Shown here: piece by piece, positions 1 through 15,200 of the stretch | Layout of the letters: every line of letters begins with the position of its first letter | Position numbering within the stretch: position 1 is the first letter of the stretch | DNA from: Owenia fusiformis | Lineage: Eukaryota; Annelida; Polychaeta; Sabellida; Oweniidae | DNA length: 64,000 bases | Reading direction: 5' to 3' | NCBI GenBank assembly: GCA_903813345.2 | Contig: CAIIXF020000006.1 | Coordinates: 2,668,001-2,732,000 of the forward strand | Notes under the pieces: model-generated | Told to the model about the DNA's origin: nothing | Database searches by the model: none | The model's input: the letters and a program-made list of their open reading frames with translations, nothing else | Position numbers and translations under genes: made by a program

Positions 1-3
1 ATC

Positions 4-240
4 GGTCAATTTGAAGCAAGTTGAAAAAAGACCTTTTTGACCTTGAGAAGGTCATAGAAGGTCAAATCTCAAATCTAAAGTCAGATTTGAACTTCTGATA
101 ACTTGTAGATGATTTTGAAAAAAGGTCAATTTTAAGCAAGTTGAAAAAGATATTTTGACCTTGAAAAGGTCATTGAAGGTCAAATCTTAAATATAAAGTC
201 AGATTTGAACTTTTGCAAACATGCAGATGATTTTGAAGAA
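4..240. repeat. Two ~120-bp tandem units at the left edge
   Basis: Two diverged direct copies of a ~120-bp unit lie head to tail (about 4-123 and 124-240). Both contain GGTCAATTT, AAGCAAGTTGAAAAA, AAGGTCAAATCT, AAAGTCAGATTTGAAC and AGATGATTTTGAA in the same order. The first copy begins at the window edge, so the array probably continues to the left. It lies in the presumed fifth NOS1AP intron. Confidence 0.8.
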
Positions 241-3200
241 AATTTAAGTACTTGTTAAGTTATTAGAAATTGTAAGAATTTGTTACAGACGCCTATCACC
301 AGCCAACCACCAACAGCCAACTACCAACCACCATAGACAGACCGCGGTTAAAACCTTAGGTGCCTTTCTAAAACGCATGGTGTAATTCCAGAAAATATTA
401 TATATGGCCCTTGTAGGTAGCAAAATGTGTCTTAGAGGCCAGAAAGTTAATATTTTATGCCATCTATAAATTGTTTAAGATCATTTTAGCATAAATGTTT
501 TGTTACTGATAGTAGATGTCTCTTCACTAAAATAAAGATGTCATGAAAAGAGTTGTATGCAGTGGAAACATTTCTGTCTAAAGATACAACGTAGGTTCTG
601 TGTCTTGCACTGATATTTTTACAAGTACGAGCACTCATGGAGTCTTCGTCACAAGCCAATGAGGATGCCGAGTCAAGTCGGACAGTGATAAGTAGCCACG
701 GATTAAACAATCATGTTACAGGCAGCCTCCTGAAAGATTTCAATGTTTAACATACTTTCAGTGGCAAACTAAGCACTGGGGCAACTGGGTGCTCAGTATT
801 CAATTTCAATTCATAATTTGAAATATAACCACAATGTCTAAGATGCCCAAAAGGCTTCGTGTCAAGTTTTGCACTGTCTGAGATTTTGAAATTTTGATAA
901 ATGAAACATATAATGTTTTACATTGTAGACTTAGATAATCTAGCAATTTGCAACCTTTTGAAAATGATCATGGAAAGAACAATAATTATTAACATCATAC
1001 TTTTATAGCTTATAATAGAAAATCTAGGCACAGGGATAGGATGACATAGAGGAACAGGCACAATCGATGAAATCCCCTGTTAAACATTAAATGAAGGATC
1101 GCAATTGATTTCCCAGATCCTGATGAAAGGTATTACAGTGAGAGCATTTATTTTTTATATCTCATATAATGTGACAAGTTTCCGATATTTTGACAAAGAT
1201 GTCTAGTTTCGTATTTAAAGGTCTTATCACAATTAATACTTCTTAAAGTGAGTATTTCATTATTACATAATATAATGTACTATTATTTGGCCAACCTGCC
1301 TCATGATGTCATGATAGCTAAACTAATTCCTAAATAAGTGCAATAATACTGGAGATTGTCAAAAGAAGGAATAAAATTTAGTGGGTCTCATTATATATAC
1401 TGATTATTTCAATAATAATACCACCCCTAACATCCTGTTATTGAATTGAATTGAATTTTGAGGACAGGATTATGTTGTGCATTATTTCTTAGGTTTTATG
1501 ACAATAAAATATACACATACTCTAAAGTTAAGAACCCCATTACTGACCTGCTATCTATATGAGTCTTCACTCACATTCAATATGTTATAGTTTGTCTTTC
1601 ATCGTATCTCCAGGCCCCCAAAGGTGTTTGAATGGAGTGTGCAGGGGCAGATATAAAACAAGCATGTAATGATTTCAACAAATGAATAATTAATTATATC
1701 ATTGATAGAATAACTGAAGTTAAAGATTGCATGACGCTTCAAATAACCTCCAATAATAACTGGTAGAATCATTCTGGGTACAATTAGAATATCATAATCA
1801 CATGAAAATAAAGTCAATGAGAGGTACACAAATAAAAGTATAAAAGTAAAATAAATAATTTCAATTAATAATATGAAAAATTATTCAAAATTATTCAAAA
1901 TTAGCTTTCATGATAAAGTATGGGGCTAAAGGACCTAGGGCGCTGTTACCTTAGTTTTTACTCTTATTGTCTCAAGGTACACTGACTGCACTTCATATGG
2001 GAATTTAAATAGCTAATAGCTTTTTCTCGTTACAGAACAATGTCACTGATTTATCCATTATTTATCCTCAATGATTGTGTCATGCCTTGAGGGACATGCT
2101 TCAGGCTTTCGGACCAGAGATTTGCATGTAGCATTGTATATGCATGAAAATGCATGAAAATGCCAGACATTCAGTTTCACCCATCTTGGTATTAAAATAT
2201 AGGCTTTCTTATGGGGTTTTCATTGAAATTTCGCAGGAGTACAAAGCACATCCCACATGATATACCAAGAGAAAGGATGACATAACATAAATGTTCCCTT
2301 TCAAAAAGCACCTCACTTATGGAAAATAAATGGCAGATTTTAAATATTATGTTAGCTATCAGTCGACAAATGCCAGTGCTATTGAAAAAAGCTCTATAGA
2401 ATTTCTCTTATATCTGTTATGTTTGCATAACAGTGAAACTGACATTAGCAATGATAAATTACAATGAAAAAATAATCTTACGATCATTAACTATTAGTTC
2501 ATACTCAACAAGAAATAAGGCACGTCACAATGATTATGATGGAACAGTTCAAGACCCATTTTTAGAATCATTCTCACTGATTATTTGTGTTCAATTAATA
2601 TTTTCATAACAGTCTAATTTTTAGCATTTTATGAAGCATTTTCAAATCAAACAACAAACTATAAACAAAATCGAATTTATTTCCCGCTCATTACCCTTTC
2701 ACTAGCTTTATTTTCATTTTAATGCAAATCCAACTTAATATATCTACTCAAGGGAATAGATCCAAGTTGAATACTAATCGTGATATCAGAATTGGAGCGT
2801 CACAAGAATAAAGTATTCTGCCAATGATCTCTGCCAAATATCAATTACATAAATGTTGGGAGTTGTCATTATACGTAATATATATTGTAATATATAATTG
2901 CAATGTAAATAATTGATAATTGATTGTTTTGTCATGATTATTAATTGATATGCTGACATTAGAGTGTGTCGTAAGAATATCAGAACTACTGATCAAAGAA
3001 CAAAGAATAATCTAGGTACCACTTTTGCGGTTCACCACCAGATCGCTCTAGTTTGTGCTGTCAGATACAGCAGACATACAAAAGGTTCCCCTAAACTTGA
3101 ATAATAATAGATTTAAGTAATCAATTTTTATCAATCATTCTTGAGTTTGATAATTTTACCTAAAATTAAAACAAGAGGGGAACGCTTAGCACAACTCAAA

Positions 3201-6185
3201 ACAAGCCAGAACCCACAAAATATAACGCCAAATGATACAGAAATCAAATTCTTATAGTAGAGAGATAAATGGTGACATAAAAAAGGGTGAAAGCGCCGAA
3301 AACGGAACAAATCGTGGAACTTTCCATATATGACCAGACAACCTTCCTGGGTGTAAAAAGCAACTGTGCCGAAAATTTCCTCCATTTCTTATCTCTTTTC
3401 GCAATTTTTACCCCTACCCCTAAAATTTATAGGGCTAGGCTTAATGACCATCCATAACATTTTAGGATTAGCATTAAATTAAGTGTCATAATTTCAATGT
3501 TGAGACCAAATTGGCAGCAAATTAAAATAACAAAATGTAATGAGATAGTCAGTTGAGGCTATTCCATAATATTTCTGAAGAGTCTGACTTTCTGTTTTTC
3601 TATAGAGTTCTATAGAGTTCCAACCTTCCACTGGAAACCCATTTGCTTTATTCCTTGCTGTTTCACCATTATAAGTTGACACTTTCCCTCTGGGTTTTGT
3701 TCCCTGACAGAATCCTATTAATTTTCCCTGTAAATAATTGATAGGCATAAATGATTAGAGAGTCTGCTAACAGAGTATAGTGTCAGCTACATTATAGTTC
3801 AATGTCACGGTGGTCATTACAAGGAAAATAAGTTGAATCACCAGGGAATTGAGTAAAATGGTGGATAGGCAAGCGCAACACATTCAATTATACAACTTAC
3901 TAATGAGCAAAAAACTGATTTCTAACTCATTTTTTTGGCATGAAATATAGTGAGTGATTTCTTAATAAGCATTTTGACATAAAGCTTTGTTAAATAGACA
4001 CAAAATCCTTTTTAACTAAGCTTTTTGTCAACTTACATCATAACAAAAAACTCATCCGAGAAAAACCATACACTTATTTGGAAATGCCGATCACACACTT
4101 ATTTGGAAATGCCGACCATACACATTTTATTCAGAAAAGTGACAGATGAGTGTTCTTTTAAGTGAGGGGAAACACACTCAATACAATTTGATTCCAACAG
4201 ACAGACAAGTGTACTTATAAAGGGTTTTTGAAGTCTATGTAACTTAACCATTTCATCAATTTTTATTTGTTCACAATAACCATGGCGACGCTATAGCTAC
4301 AATTAAGATCTCCTTCTTTCGATAAGCGGAGACTCTAAGACTGAGAACAAAACACTTCAGTCTGAGCCTTATAATCTCTCTTTTTGAAGAGTTCCCCTGC
4401 AATAGCTTCCAGATTAGAGTTGCTACATAATGGTCCATTTTAAGTGTGGAAGTATTGAGATCATGTGACAAAAACTATAATTCTGATGAAACAGTAAGAA
4501 ACAAATCAAAGAAATACAATACCTTAAAATTCAACCCTCTACGAAAATTCAATAAGTTGGTTGAAATATTTTCTCTAAATTGACCAAACTCAACCTTTAC
4601 AAAAACTTAACGTTTCATTTCTTCTGGTTATTTGTTCAGAAATATAAGGAAATGTCAATCTTCATTCATATTGATTGACACCTGCTGAACCGTGCATGAG
4701 CTTTGTTCTTAGACATACCCAGTTTTTCTGTTTTAAAAATAAAAGAACTGTCATGCCCACATTTTCTGATATTTCTCTATAAGCTGAGCGGTATATTTCA
4801 AAGGGCGTTTCTCTATAAAACTTTATATAAGCTACAGCTGATTCCACTCTTTTTCATTGAATTTCCACTCTTATGTCGACATAACTTTCCAAAGTTTATA
4901 TATCACAGAGAAATGCCGATATACATTAAAAACTTAACAAAAACATCCATCAATTATATAATTCCATCGATCGTAACAAAACATTCTCTGAGGCTTAACC
5001 CATGTACTTTGCTGCAGATCAAGTCCAAATAATTGAATGTTTCTCTTGAGGGTTCTGAAACAACTAAAAACGATTATGGCATCTAATAAATGATTCAGGC
5101 ATTTTCTATTTCTAGGAGCCCTCGGGAAACTGCATATAATAATATAAAAATCTCAAAAATTATTATCGGTGGGTATGATACTATATAACAGATAACCAAT
5201 TAGTCCTGAAACCTGACATGATCGAAGTGTTGAAGTATTATAAGGGATGGTGTGTAAAATGTTGAGAGAAATCGTTTCAAAAAGTATATGCCAATATTTC
5301 CCTTACAATTTTAATTTCAATTTATGAAAATCTTGGTGACAGATCTGTTGGATGTTTGTAGAAAATGGCATAATATGGAAATTCACCCAAGCTCATCTCT
5401 TTCTTTTACTACATTTAAATATCAATATTTTTCGAGAAATGATATTTGAAGGATACTCAATCCACTCAAACCCCTTTGTAAGCTCATGGACATTGCAATG
5501 ACGTATATGTCACCTATTATTTCTATGTTCTGAATCTTAATGGAAAGTTGGATTTCTCAGCATAAATTACATTTTCAAAATGCTCTGATAATTGTATTGA
5601 TCCAAACGTCCCCTTAGTAGCCTCAAGACGGTATGTCACTGGATTAACAAGAAATCCCTTCAAAATAAAATGCATGAAACAATGGATCAAACAGGAACAA
5701 AATGAATTCTAAATTTTAATATAAATAATAATAGGTTAGCAGAACCACAATAAGAATATCTTTATGCATTACCTAGATTATGGAGATCATGCACGGAATC
5801 AGGAAGATTCTCAAATGACTTTATGAGTCAATATTGGTCAGACCTTTTCTTCTATTTGTCCTGAGGCCTTAGGCTAGAAAGTGTAATTCTATAATATTTG
5901 TCTCGAAGCTTATTTTTACAGGGAATTAATTACGAATCCAATTTCTGGATATAATTGAATAAAGCCTACGAAATGGACTTTGATTCTGTGTACCATTACC
6001 CTTAAATTGAAAATAAGCTTGCAATAAGAATTTGAGAGTGCGATAAAAATTGGAAAGGGATATAAAAAAAGATTTCCAATACCAAAATAAATAATAAAAA
6101 ATAGTTAAATTGAATGATATCATATAATAAGAAAGTGCCAAATATTCAAGGTTAGAAAAACACTTTACTCTCCTCTCCTCCTTAC
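241..6185. other. Partial NOS1AP intron 5, no gene seen
   Basis: AT-rich sequence with no exon I can recognise. I looked on the minus strand for the rest of the PTB domain (the expected next exon encodes a conserved stretch ending the last helix) and did not find it, so that exon should lie to the left of the window. Small features only: a short TTGAA repeat near 1440, a 26-bp tandem duplication near 4070-4125, and a fragment of the dispersed TTTACTTTATTCC repeat near 3641-3670. Confidence 0.6.
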
Positions 6186-6294
6186 CTTTTTATAGGATTT
6201 GAAAACATTGCACTTGAAAACATTTGTAGCTGCATCCCGGGCGATATAACTGAATATCTTGAGGTCTTGCGAGTCATGTGATACATAGAAGATC
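6186..6294 (-). CDS. NOS1AP: NOS1AP coding exon 5
   Basis: Minus-strand exon of 109 bp. It completes the split Arg codon, then encodes [20 protein letters not shown] and [16 protein letters not shown], ending at AAG|gtaagg in phase 0. This is the most conserved part of the PTB domain and settles the identification. The next exon should supply the C-terminal PTB helix. Confidence 0.96.
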
Positions 6295-9200
6295 CTGAAA
6301 TAAAAAAAATATACAATTAAGGAAGCTCTGAAATATTTTGCCCATAGGTCAACTGAAGAAGGTACACGAGAATTTGGGAAATTATATTCAAACAAACAAA
6401 AATACAATTCAAAATAAATTAACAAACAAAATTAATCACATTTTTCAATAACTAGATATTTGATCATGTTTCCACAGCCACTACTGACAACTCACTTACC
6501 TTAAAAAATAAATGTTTAAGATGCAAGAGCAGCTTACCTTATAAAATATAATTAAGAACTGAAAGGTACATTTCTCATATACGAGTACATATCCAAAGGA
6601 TGTTTTAAAAGATTTGTGCAGCATATACAATTTTTTGAATTTTGGTGGGATGATTTTACACTTGTTGCATTAACCCAGTATTGCCCCCCCCCCCTCCATT
6701 CCCACGCAGGGAAGGGAAAATTGAAGGGAAAATTGACAGGGGGTTTCAAAGACCATGGTGCAAGACTAACCCTATTTTTACCTGTAAATTGGATGGACCA
6801 TAACGAGCATTCTGTTTTCATCATATGCCCATTGGTTCTTCTGAAAAGACAAAACATTAAAAAGTTAGAAAAACAAACATTATTTTGATCATTCTTGATA
6901 TGAAATTATGTTATACTTACTGTATACAAATGTATATTATTGGGATTGAGAAAATGAGAACTTATAGGAGGATTTACATGTATGATGCGTATGAACATTT
7001 ACCTGTAACCTGCACAAAAACAGACACTTGATAAAGGTCAGGTAAGAAAAAGAGTATGTGACTGTCTCTCTCATGGGTCAACTGAACCTGTTATATTAAC
7101 GAGCTGATTGCCACTAGTGTCCAGATCAGTATGATGGCTATACTACAGTGTTAGACTAACCCAAATATGACCACACTCCACTCTACATGTATATGGAAAG
7201 GTCTCCGAAGGCTCAGAAAGGTGTTCTCGGACAAAAATCAATGTCAATGTTTGGTTGATCTACAAATTACCTTAATAAAAGAGAAATGAAAACAAGCCAA
7301 GTTTACTGAAGGTTAATTAAAACAAACATTCATTTTATGCTAGACTTACTCCAGGTTTGCTGGCATTTTTTTCCAAAGAAGTTTTTGCTTTGATGATTTA
7401 TTTAGTAAAATAATTATTTTTAAAGGCAAAATCAGTAGCTTCAGTTATCCTGGAAAAAAATATGAAGTTTGGCCAAGAATGAAATGAGCACGAAAAATCT
7501 AACATTGTAAATGTTTTCATAAAGGCATGTTCACGGGATCTATAAAAGAGAGGACTCAACTTTGAGGAGATGGAGCTGGAAATAAGAAAAATGGAAGGAA
7601 ATTAACTTTTATTCATGCAATAAACTTAACATACAGCCGTATTGCACAAAAGGTTATTTTCTAATAAAAACAAATTAACTTGATAATGGTGCCCTACCTT
7701 CATAAATGAAGAATTTTATGTAATGTTATGTTATGAATTTGCCGATAAATGTCATCATTGATTTTTAACTTTAGTCAAAGAAGGGCACCTTGGCCAGTAC
7801 TAAAGAAGAAGTAATAAAAGTAGTTAGGAAAATCTATATTCACTTTTAATGACTTATGGAGTTCTTCAGAGAAAATGATATTTCTTGCTATGATTGTCTT
7901 TAATGATCTAATTTACAATCGTAGATCAAAGAGAACCCCTTAAGACTCCTCACGTCATATTTCATGCAGCCATAAATCAACTATCTCTCTTCAAATGACT
8001 TAGTGTCTTCCTTCAAGGTGAAAAACATTGAGTCATTAAATTATTCAAGAAAATTATATCAAATGTTACCAAAATTATTATACCATCGAATTTTGTTCAC
8101 AAGGCATCTGGTTTTCAACAAAAAATGATGCACACATGTAAAAATCTTGGTGCATATTATAAGCAATATGTCAATAAAAGTTAGAAAAAAAAATTATATC
8201 AAATTTATTTTAAACCCCAAAAATTGTTTTATTTAGGATAACACTGATCTAATTATGTTTAATTATCAAAGTTTGCATTCATCATAACATATTTAATCAC
8301 AGAGCATTGATGAAAAAATGATAAATCAATACTAACTGATTCCCCAAACAAAATATATTCATCACTTTATGCTATTATATCTGGTAATGAAAAACACTTA
8401 TGGATTATATGAGATATTTCTTCATTTAATATGTTTTATGATACATTAGGTAAAATATCTGCAGAAAAGCGTGCTAGAAGAACTAGAATTGTTTTTATGA
8501 GTATAATATCTCTTCATTTCATTTCATTTAATATGCATTTAAGAATCCTCCTAAATATATTATTAAATATATTGCTTGATTAGATTATATATTGCTTGAT
8601 TAGCGATTATATATTGCTTGCTTTATATCAGGCAGGAGTGCTGGTATATCATTAAATAACAGAAATGGTTTATATGGAAGCACATATCATTCTATATATT
8701 TTCAAGGAAAATGGAACAATTAATATAATACAAGACATTGACATTGACACATACCACCTGCCATTTGTTACAGACACTGTCCGACATTCAAATGCCAAAT
8801 GCCAAACACAACAAAAAAGTTGGAGACCATATGTCATTATTTGTGGTGGTGACATCATAATTTTACATTATTTCACACTTCCCTAAATTCTAGTCATGTC
8901 TATACAATATAGCATGTCAACTACATGCCTGTATAGTTTATTCCTTGTTGATTCCCCTCATTTCCACTCTATAACATTTCTAACACAATGACCATTAACA
9001 TAGTGACGTTCTAATCATGGCTATTTATACAAGAAATACTGTTTATTATTACTCTAGCAATTACCTATTATTCCAAGTTAGTCAATAGTTCTGACTGTTT
9101 TACCTGAATAGAAAGAAATGTATATGAACATTCAATCACATCAAATACTAAATGATGAAGGATTATTAAATGATTAAATGATGAAGGATTATTAAAAACA

Positions 9201-12200
9201 GAGCAGTCTTATTATTGTCAATTAGAATGTTCTTACAGTTTCTTAAATGGAATGTTTACAAGTTCATTGTTATATTCTTATAATTGGATCATTCATCTGA
9301 ATATTACTTGATTAAGGTAAGTAAGGTATGTTGAGGTATGTTAAGGTATGTTGAGGCAGAACAATTAAACTGTTTTTGGCGGAGTAATTCAGGGAAGTGT
9401 TAGACTACAGTTAACAAGAAGAATTGTAGTACTACTTTTGAAGAGACCTGAATGTATGTGTAGTGTTAAATCTCACTACGACCATTATAAGTGTTCTGGA
9501 AACAGTTCAGATGGCAGAGATGAGAGAATGACAAACATTTTGTTAAACTTCTTTTTAATAACATTTCAGCTTTAATCAGAACAAGTATGTTTTGCCATAA
9601 ATTAATGAAGACTTCCGTATAAAAAAAAACATTAAGATGTATTGTATTTACATTAATCAGAATAAAAATGTTCTGTATGCATACTTTATGGAGAATTTTA
9701 TATCACATAAATATTTCACAAAAACAATATTAAAAGCATCGCTCATGGCATGCAAGACAATAAAACTGTGAATTATGTACTAGCTTCAAAAGTCTCTGCT
9801 AGACCAGAAAAGCAGTGCCATCTACAATACAGAATCTCCCATGATGCAGTATATTACCCATAATGCAACATGTTACCCACAATATATCATGTTATGATGC
9901 AAATGCACTATGTTACCCATAATGCAACATGTTACCCACAATGTATCATGTAAAAATGCACTATGTTACCCATAATGTACAATATGTTGATTATAACATG
10001 TGAATATACAATACAAAGCATACAATAAATAACATACAAGGGTGTTCATATAAACAGGTTTTATTTTGGATAATATTAAATTCTCAAACAATCAACATGT
10101 ATGCTAAACAACAATGATAAAAGCCACTGCCCAGAAACTGTTTGGTTCAGATGAAATCATCCATCAAAAGATGGAGGTCAATAAGGACCTACTTCATTTC
10201 TTTGAGTTGTCTTCATTAAGCTCTATTTTCTCTTATAAATGTTCATACTTTCATCAAATAGAATGAAGGATCAATAGAATTTTTATCCATGTGTTCAATA
10301 AACTGAACCAAACACATCTAGGGATGATCCACAACATAATCATCTCATATTGGTTACTATGCTTTGTATTATCTATGTTGCGACTGGGTTGCCACAATTT
10401 TTTCAAATTCCTTAACTTTCCCTGATTCGAATGATGACTTTCCCTGACTAAATATATAAAGGAAAAGAAATTATTCAAATGTTGCCCTTAGTGTCTCTGA
10501 GAATTCTTAAAAGTTCCAAACTATTTTAAACATTTTTGGGCGATTCTGAAATCTTATCTTTCCCAGGTTTAAGGGATCATTTAGCAGTTGGAGAAAATAT
10601 ATCTAAAAACCAATATGTTATGTTATGAAGGGACATATCAGCATGCGTACACAATAAGCCTCACCAATAATATATCTGCATCCCGTTCCCGTACCTTTTT
10701 CTTCTTCCGCAAAACTACTTTTACCCCATCTACTGAGATCGAGATAAGCACCTTCTTCTTCTTGATGGCCTTTGCTTTGAATTCATACTGAAATACATAG
10801 AACAATTATTTTAAATCATATTCAAAGATCATCATTACTTATAGAGTTAATGGTCATACAACAAAAAATATATATATACTATAAGCTCTGTAGGTGGAAC
10901 CTTTGGTAACTGAAAAATGATGTTAAAATAAATATCCCATATCCACTGAGGAATAACATTTTAGCCATGTAAACTAAAGACACTTTGAAATGATAGAAAA
11001 GTACAATTTACAGAGCAAGGCCATAGAAAAAGCATGACAAGAGAGAAATTTGAAAGTTCCAAGAATATGTTTTTGTAAGAGTTGTAAGTAGGTGCAAATA
11101 TTGACGTATTCGTTACAATGTAATAAACGGGACATCAAAATATACTTGACATGGTTACTACTGCTTGTTAACAGGGAGATAACAACATTTGTGTGTTTAC
11201 TGTTGAGACAAGAATTTCATTGGGGTAATTTTTAAAATGAAAAATATATAAAAAATAGTGGAATTATTGAAAAGAAAAATACTAAGTCAACATAATAAAT
11301 CATAATGCCAGGAAATTATGAATTTCATTCAGGTTTTAGAAAGAAATTATAGAAATGTACCAATGAATGTATGGCTTGTAACACCAAAAGTATACCATTA
11401 TTACCAACTATTTAACATATCTTGCATTAAGAATCTGCCAGCAATTTCCTAAACAGTGGTGACGGGAACTGAGGGGGGGCAGTACAGGGACTAGATACGG
11501 ACCTGCACGAGACAAATCCAGGTTATCCTCCCAATTCCCATCTTAAAGATTCAAGATCAATCAAGGTTTGAAGAGCAGAATTCATAAAGATCAAGGTGGG
11601 ATTCTACTTAATTGCAGCTTATTCAAGTCTAGTATAGTATACATAACTTACTAGATTATATCCATGAGGTTCAAGATAACCTAACAACTCCTAATCTCAT
11701 TTCAATTAAACTGAACCGAGATGTCTATGATAATAAAAACCCTCAGGTATATCAATCACCATTAAAACAGACATCCCTTTGATTATAATATTTTGTGTTT
11801 TTCTTCCAGTCATAATACATCACTGTATATCTCAATTACAAGAGAAACTGTCTAAAGGAACACCTTAGTTAGGCAGAACACTTTTCAGGGTTCCACGACC
11901 CACTGAACCTCTGTTAGGAGAACCTTTTTTAGAGCTACCAAAGGACTGTTTCATTGCTACAAAGTTTTATATAATTGACAACATTATAATGACTAGGTAC
12001 AAATCTTTCTAACGTGATATCACGGATACAGAATGTCATATCCTTTCTAATATTCTTACCTGATATCATAAAATTTACTCACCATGACAACAGCCTCATA
12101 CTACTAAAAATTATGCTCTTTCTGTTTTGCAAGTTTTAATACAAAATGAAACAGATAGAAGGTTGTGATCTCTCACAATAAGCAGAATGGGGAGTCAGCG

Positions 12201-15200
12201 TTCTCAAGAAAAGATTGCTCTGTTATCAATAGAAAATGACTCCAGTCATCTGGTACAGTATTGGGGATTGCATTAAGTACTTATACATAATAACAAAAAT
12301 AAGACGTATGATAGAGCTCAATCAATCGGATAGTGGGATAAACGCATGAAACGTCGATGTTTTAGCCATTAGTCGGCCATAAATACATCAATAATTTCAT
12401 TATCTAATGCACATATTCGTCAGACTCTTCTTATGCTGTCAGATCAGATCAATTACCAAGCCACAATGAAAAGTCATCAAAAGGTTTTTTTATTATGAGA
12501 CTGTTTTTCTATTTCCCATTGTTGTATGGAGAACGGGCGATAGGATGAGGCCTTTTTATATGAAAGCGTCACTTGACTTATGTAGAGCTTTGATCAAACT
12601 TTTTCAAATTACAATATCTATTTCTGTCGACTGCAAATCAAATCCTCATAACTAACCAGATTTATTAGCTAATACATCCTCATCCTTCTAAATAAAAGAG
12701 CAATATCAGAATATTATTTTTACTGAAAGAGTGTAAAGGAATCCCTTTGAAAATTGCTTCTAACTGATTTACAAATCCATGAAAACTTGAGGAATCTCTT
12801 CAAATTCCTAGGGCAACCTGAACAATATGCAGGACCAAATGACTATTGAAACAGTAAATGAAGAGGTAAAGAAACAAGTCAAGACCGGAAAATATGTATT
12901 GATCAGCAGTAATCCTGCTGGTCATAGTTGTTGCATAAAGTGAGTAAACAGGCAATAATTCAATTATGATGACATGAAACATACAAATCAATCATTTTCT
13001 TGTTTGCATACTATTTCAATATCTTATAAGTATTTGTCATTGTTATTTTAAAAAATGTATCTAGTATACAGCCTCAGGTTAACCAATCCAGATATTTTAC
13101 ATGTAAGTTTTGAAGAATATGTTATCATAAACATAGTGTAATCAGGTCAAGAGTTTTACTACTGGATCTAACCTGGTATTAATGGCAGAGTTCACATAAT
13201 ATTCAATCTTTTTATATCAAAATTGGGCCTCTTGACAGTTTCATTAATTAAACATCAGTTCAATCAAATGTTCAGTTATACTCTTTGATATTAGAAAATG
13301 AATCTAACAGTATCTAACGGTTTGATCAAAGTTCAAGATCACTTTTCATAAAACCTGGAGTGACGAGGGACAAAAAATTTTTCATCTAATATACACCAAA
13401 AAATTGTTTTTCTTTGCCATCTTATTTTACTAAGTTGAGCTTATAAAGCTGTATAGGTGATAAAATGTCAAACGGTGGCATTAAAATGAAAAATCCTCTG
13501 GTTTCAACCTTTTTAGAGCCTGGGATTCAGCCTGGGATTCAAGAGGTTAATTTTTTATCATAAAGGACATATCAAATATATTAGTTAAATGTATATCAGT
13601 AATACCTAGAGATAATATGTAATTTTCGAAATGATTCTTGCTATTAGTGAATTCAAACTTGGCTAAATGCCTAAAGTTGTGATCTCATATTCTTGCTTCA
13701 AAATCCTGACCCCCTTATCTATTTTACAACAGAATGTAAAGATAAAGGGGAGGGGTCCGAGGTCTTGAAGCTAGACTATTGATTCTAATACAGGTGAACA
13801 CTCTACTATATATTTGAACACCTCTCAGATCCAAACACCTCACAATGTGATTCTTTTTCAACAGCTCCATATTTATTTTCCCATTGACTATAATGTTAAA
13901 ACACTTAATATCTCAAAACAAGATAATCTAAAATTGTGCAAAACCTCTTAATTATGTCTTTAAGGTTAACAGGTTATAATTTTGTTATCATTGCAGTTAG
14001 GTAGGCCAAAAACTGACTTACATAACAGAACAACCAAATCTAGGTTTCTCAAAGAGCATCAAGTGACACAGTATCAAGATAGTAGTTTTGTTTGCTTTTT
14101 ATGTATCAATCAAATACAATAAGTCAATGCAGAAATGGTTGGGAGAGATTTTGAGCAAAGTCGTAATGCCAAGTATAAATTGTGATCAGTCGGGATCACA
14201 TTTATAATAGCCAAGCATAAGTAGTTATGTTCCTTAAATGAACTGTCTTACTTTGAGGAATGTTAAAAAATGGCATTCTGACACTCAGACCATCTCTGCC
14301 TTGCAAAGAGGGAAGAGGAGAAACGGTGCCCAAGTGAATTTATATGCATTAGATGGAAGAGGAAATTATGAAAATTAATGATTTAGGCAAAATAACAATT
14401 TATTCTTCTGCTCATTTCTGTGTCAAGTTATACAATTGTTAGTAGGAGGATGGTGGATAGAGAAATGACTGGTTATGCTGACTTAAGGGATGGGGGCTAG
14501 ATGGGGCATTTAACTTGAAGAGATTCATGAGACGGATATCAACTGACATCATTGCATCAATTGACATCAAAGTATCAGGATGAAGCAATGTAAGTCTAGC
14601 ATAAATCCTCCCTTGACTTTAAAACTCCTTTACTTCCACCTTATTTACTTTCCCAACTTACTTTCTAATTTTCTTCCTCTTTCTTCTCGAAAAAACTACC
14701 AATCATTTGGTTTTATTTGGGATTTAAGTGCTATCTGGAGTGTGATAAAACTTTAAGCAATCCATCCAATCCCACACTGATTTAGCTGGATTAGGCCCAA
14801 TCAGTTCAATAAAGTGATAGATATTTTTGCAGTTAGATGAAGGCATTCATTTGCAGTAGGGATTAGGTTGAAATGATTTAATGCTCTATTACCATCGTTT
14901 GGCCATCATTGAACACTAGGGTGGATGTGTGAATAGATATTTTGTGGTTGATTTATTCGTTTTGTAGAAATAAGCTGACCCATCTAATAATATGGCATAC
15001 TGAGCCAAAGAACTTCTGAGCTTTATAAAAAGGCCTGGGGCTTCACTGACATAGTAAGTTTTACATCAAGCTCTTTGTCTGGGGGAGTAGGTATTAGAGA
15101 GGATGAGAGATGTGGGGCATAACTACTTATCTAGTAGTTCTAACTTCTTTTTAACATTCCTCGAAGTAAGACAGTTCATTCAAGGAACGTTTGTTCAGAA

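Noticed and set aside
6480-6545. Two GTAAG-like donors on the minus strand in intron 4
   Set aside because: No conserved peptide or acceptor nearby, and exons 4 and 5 join correctly without it.
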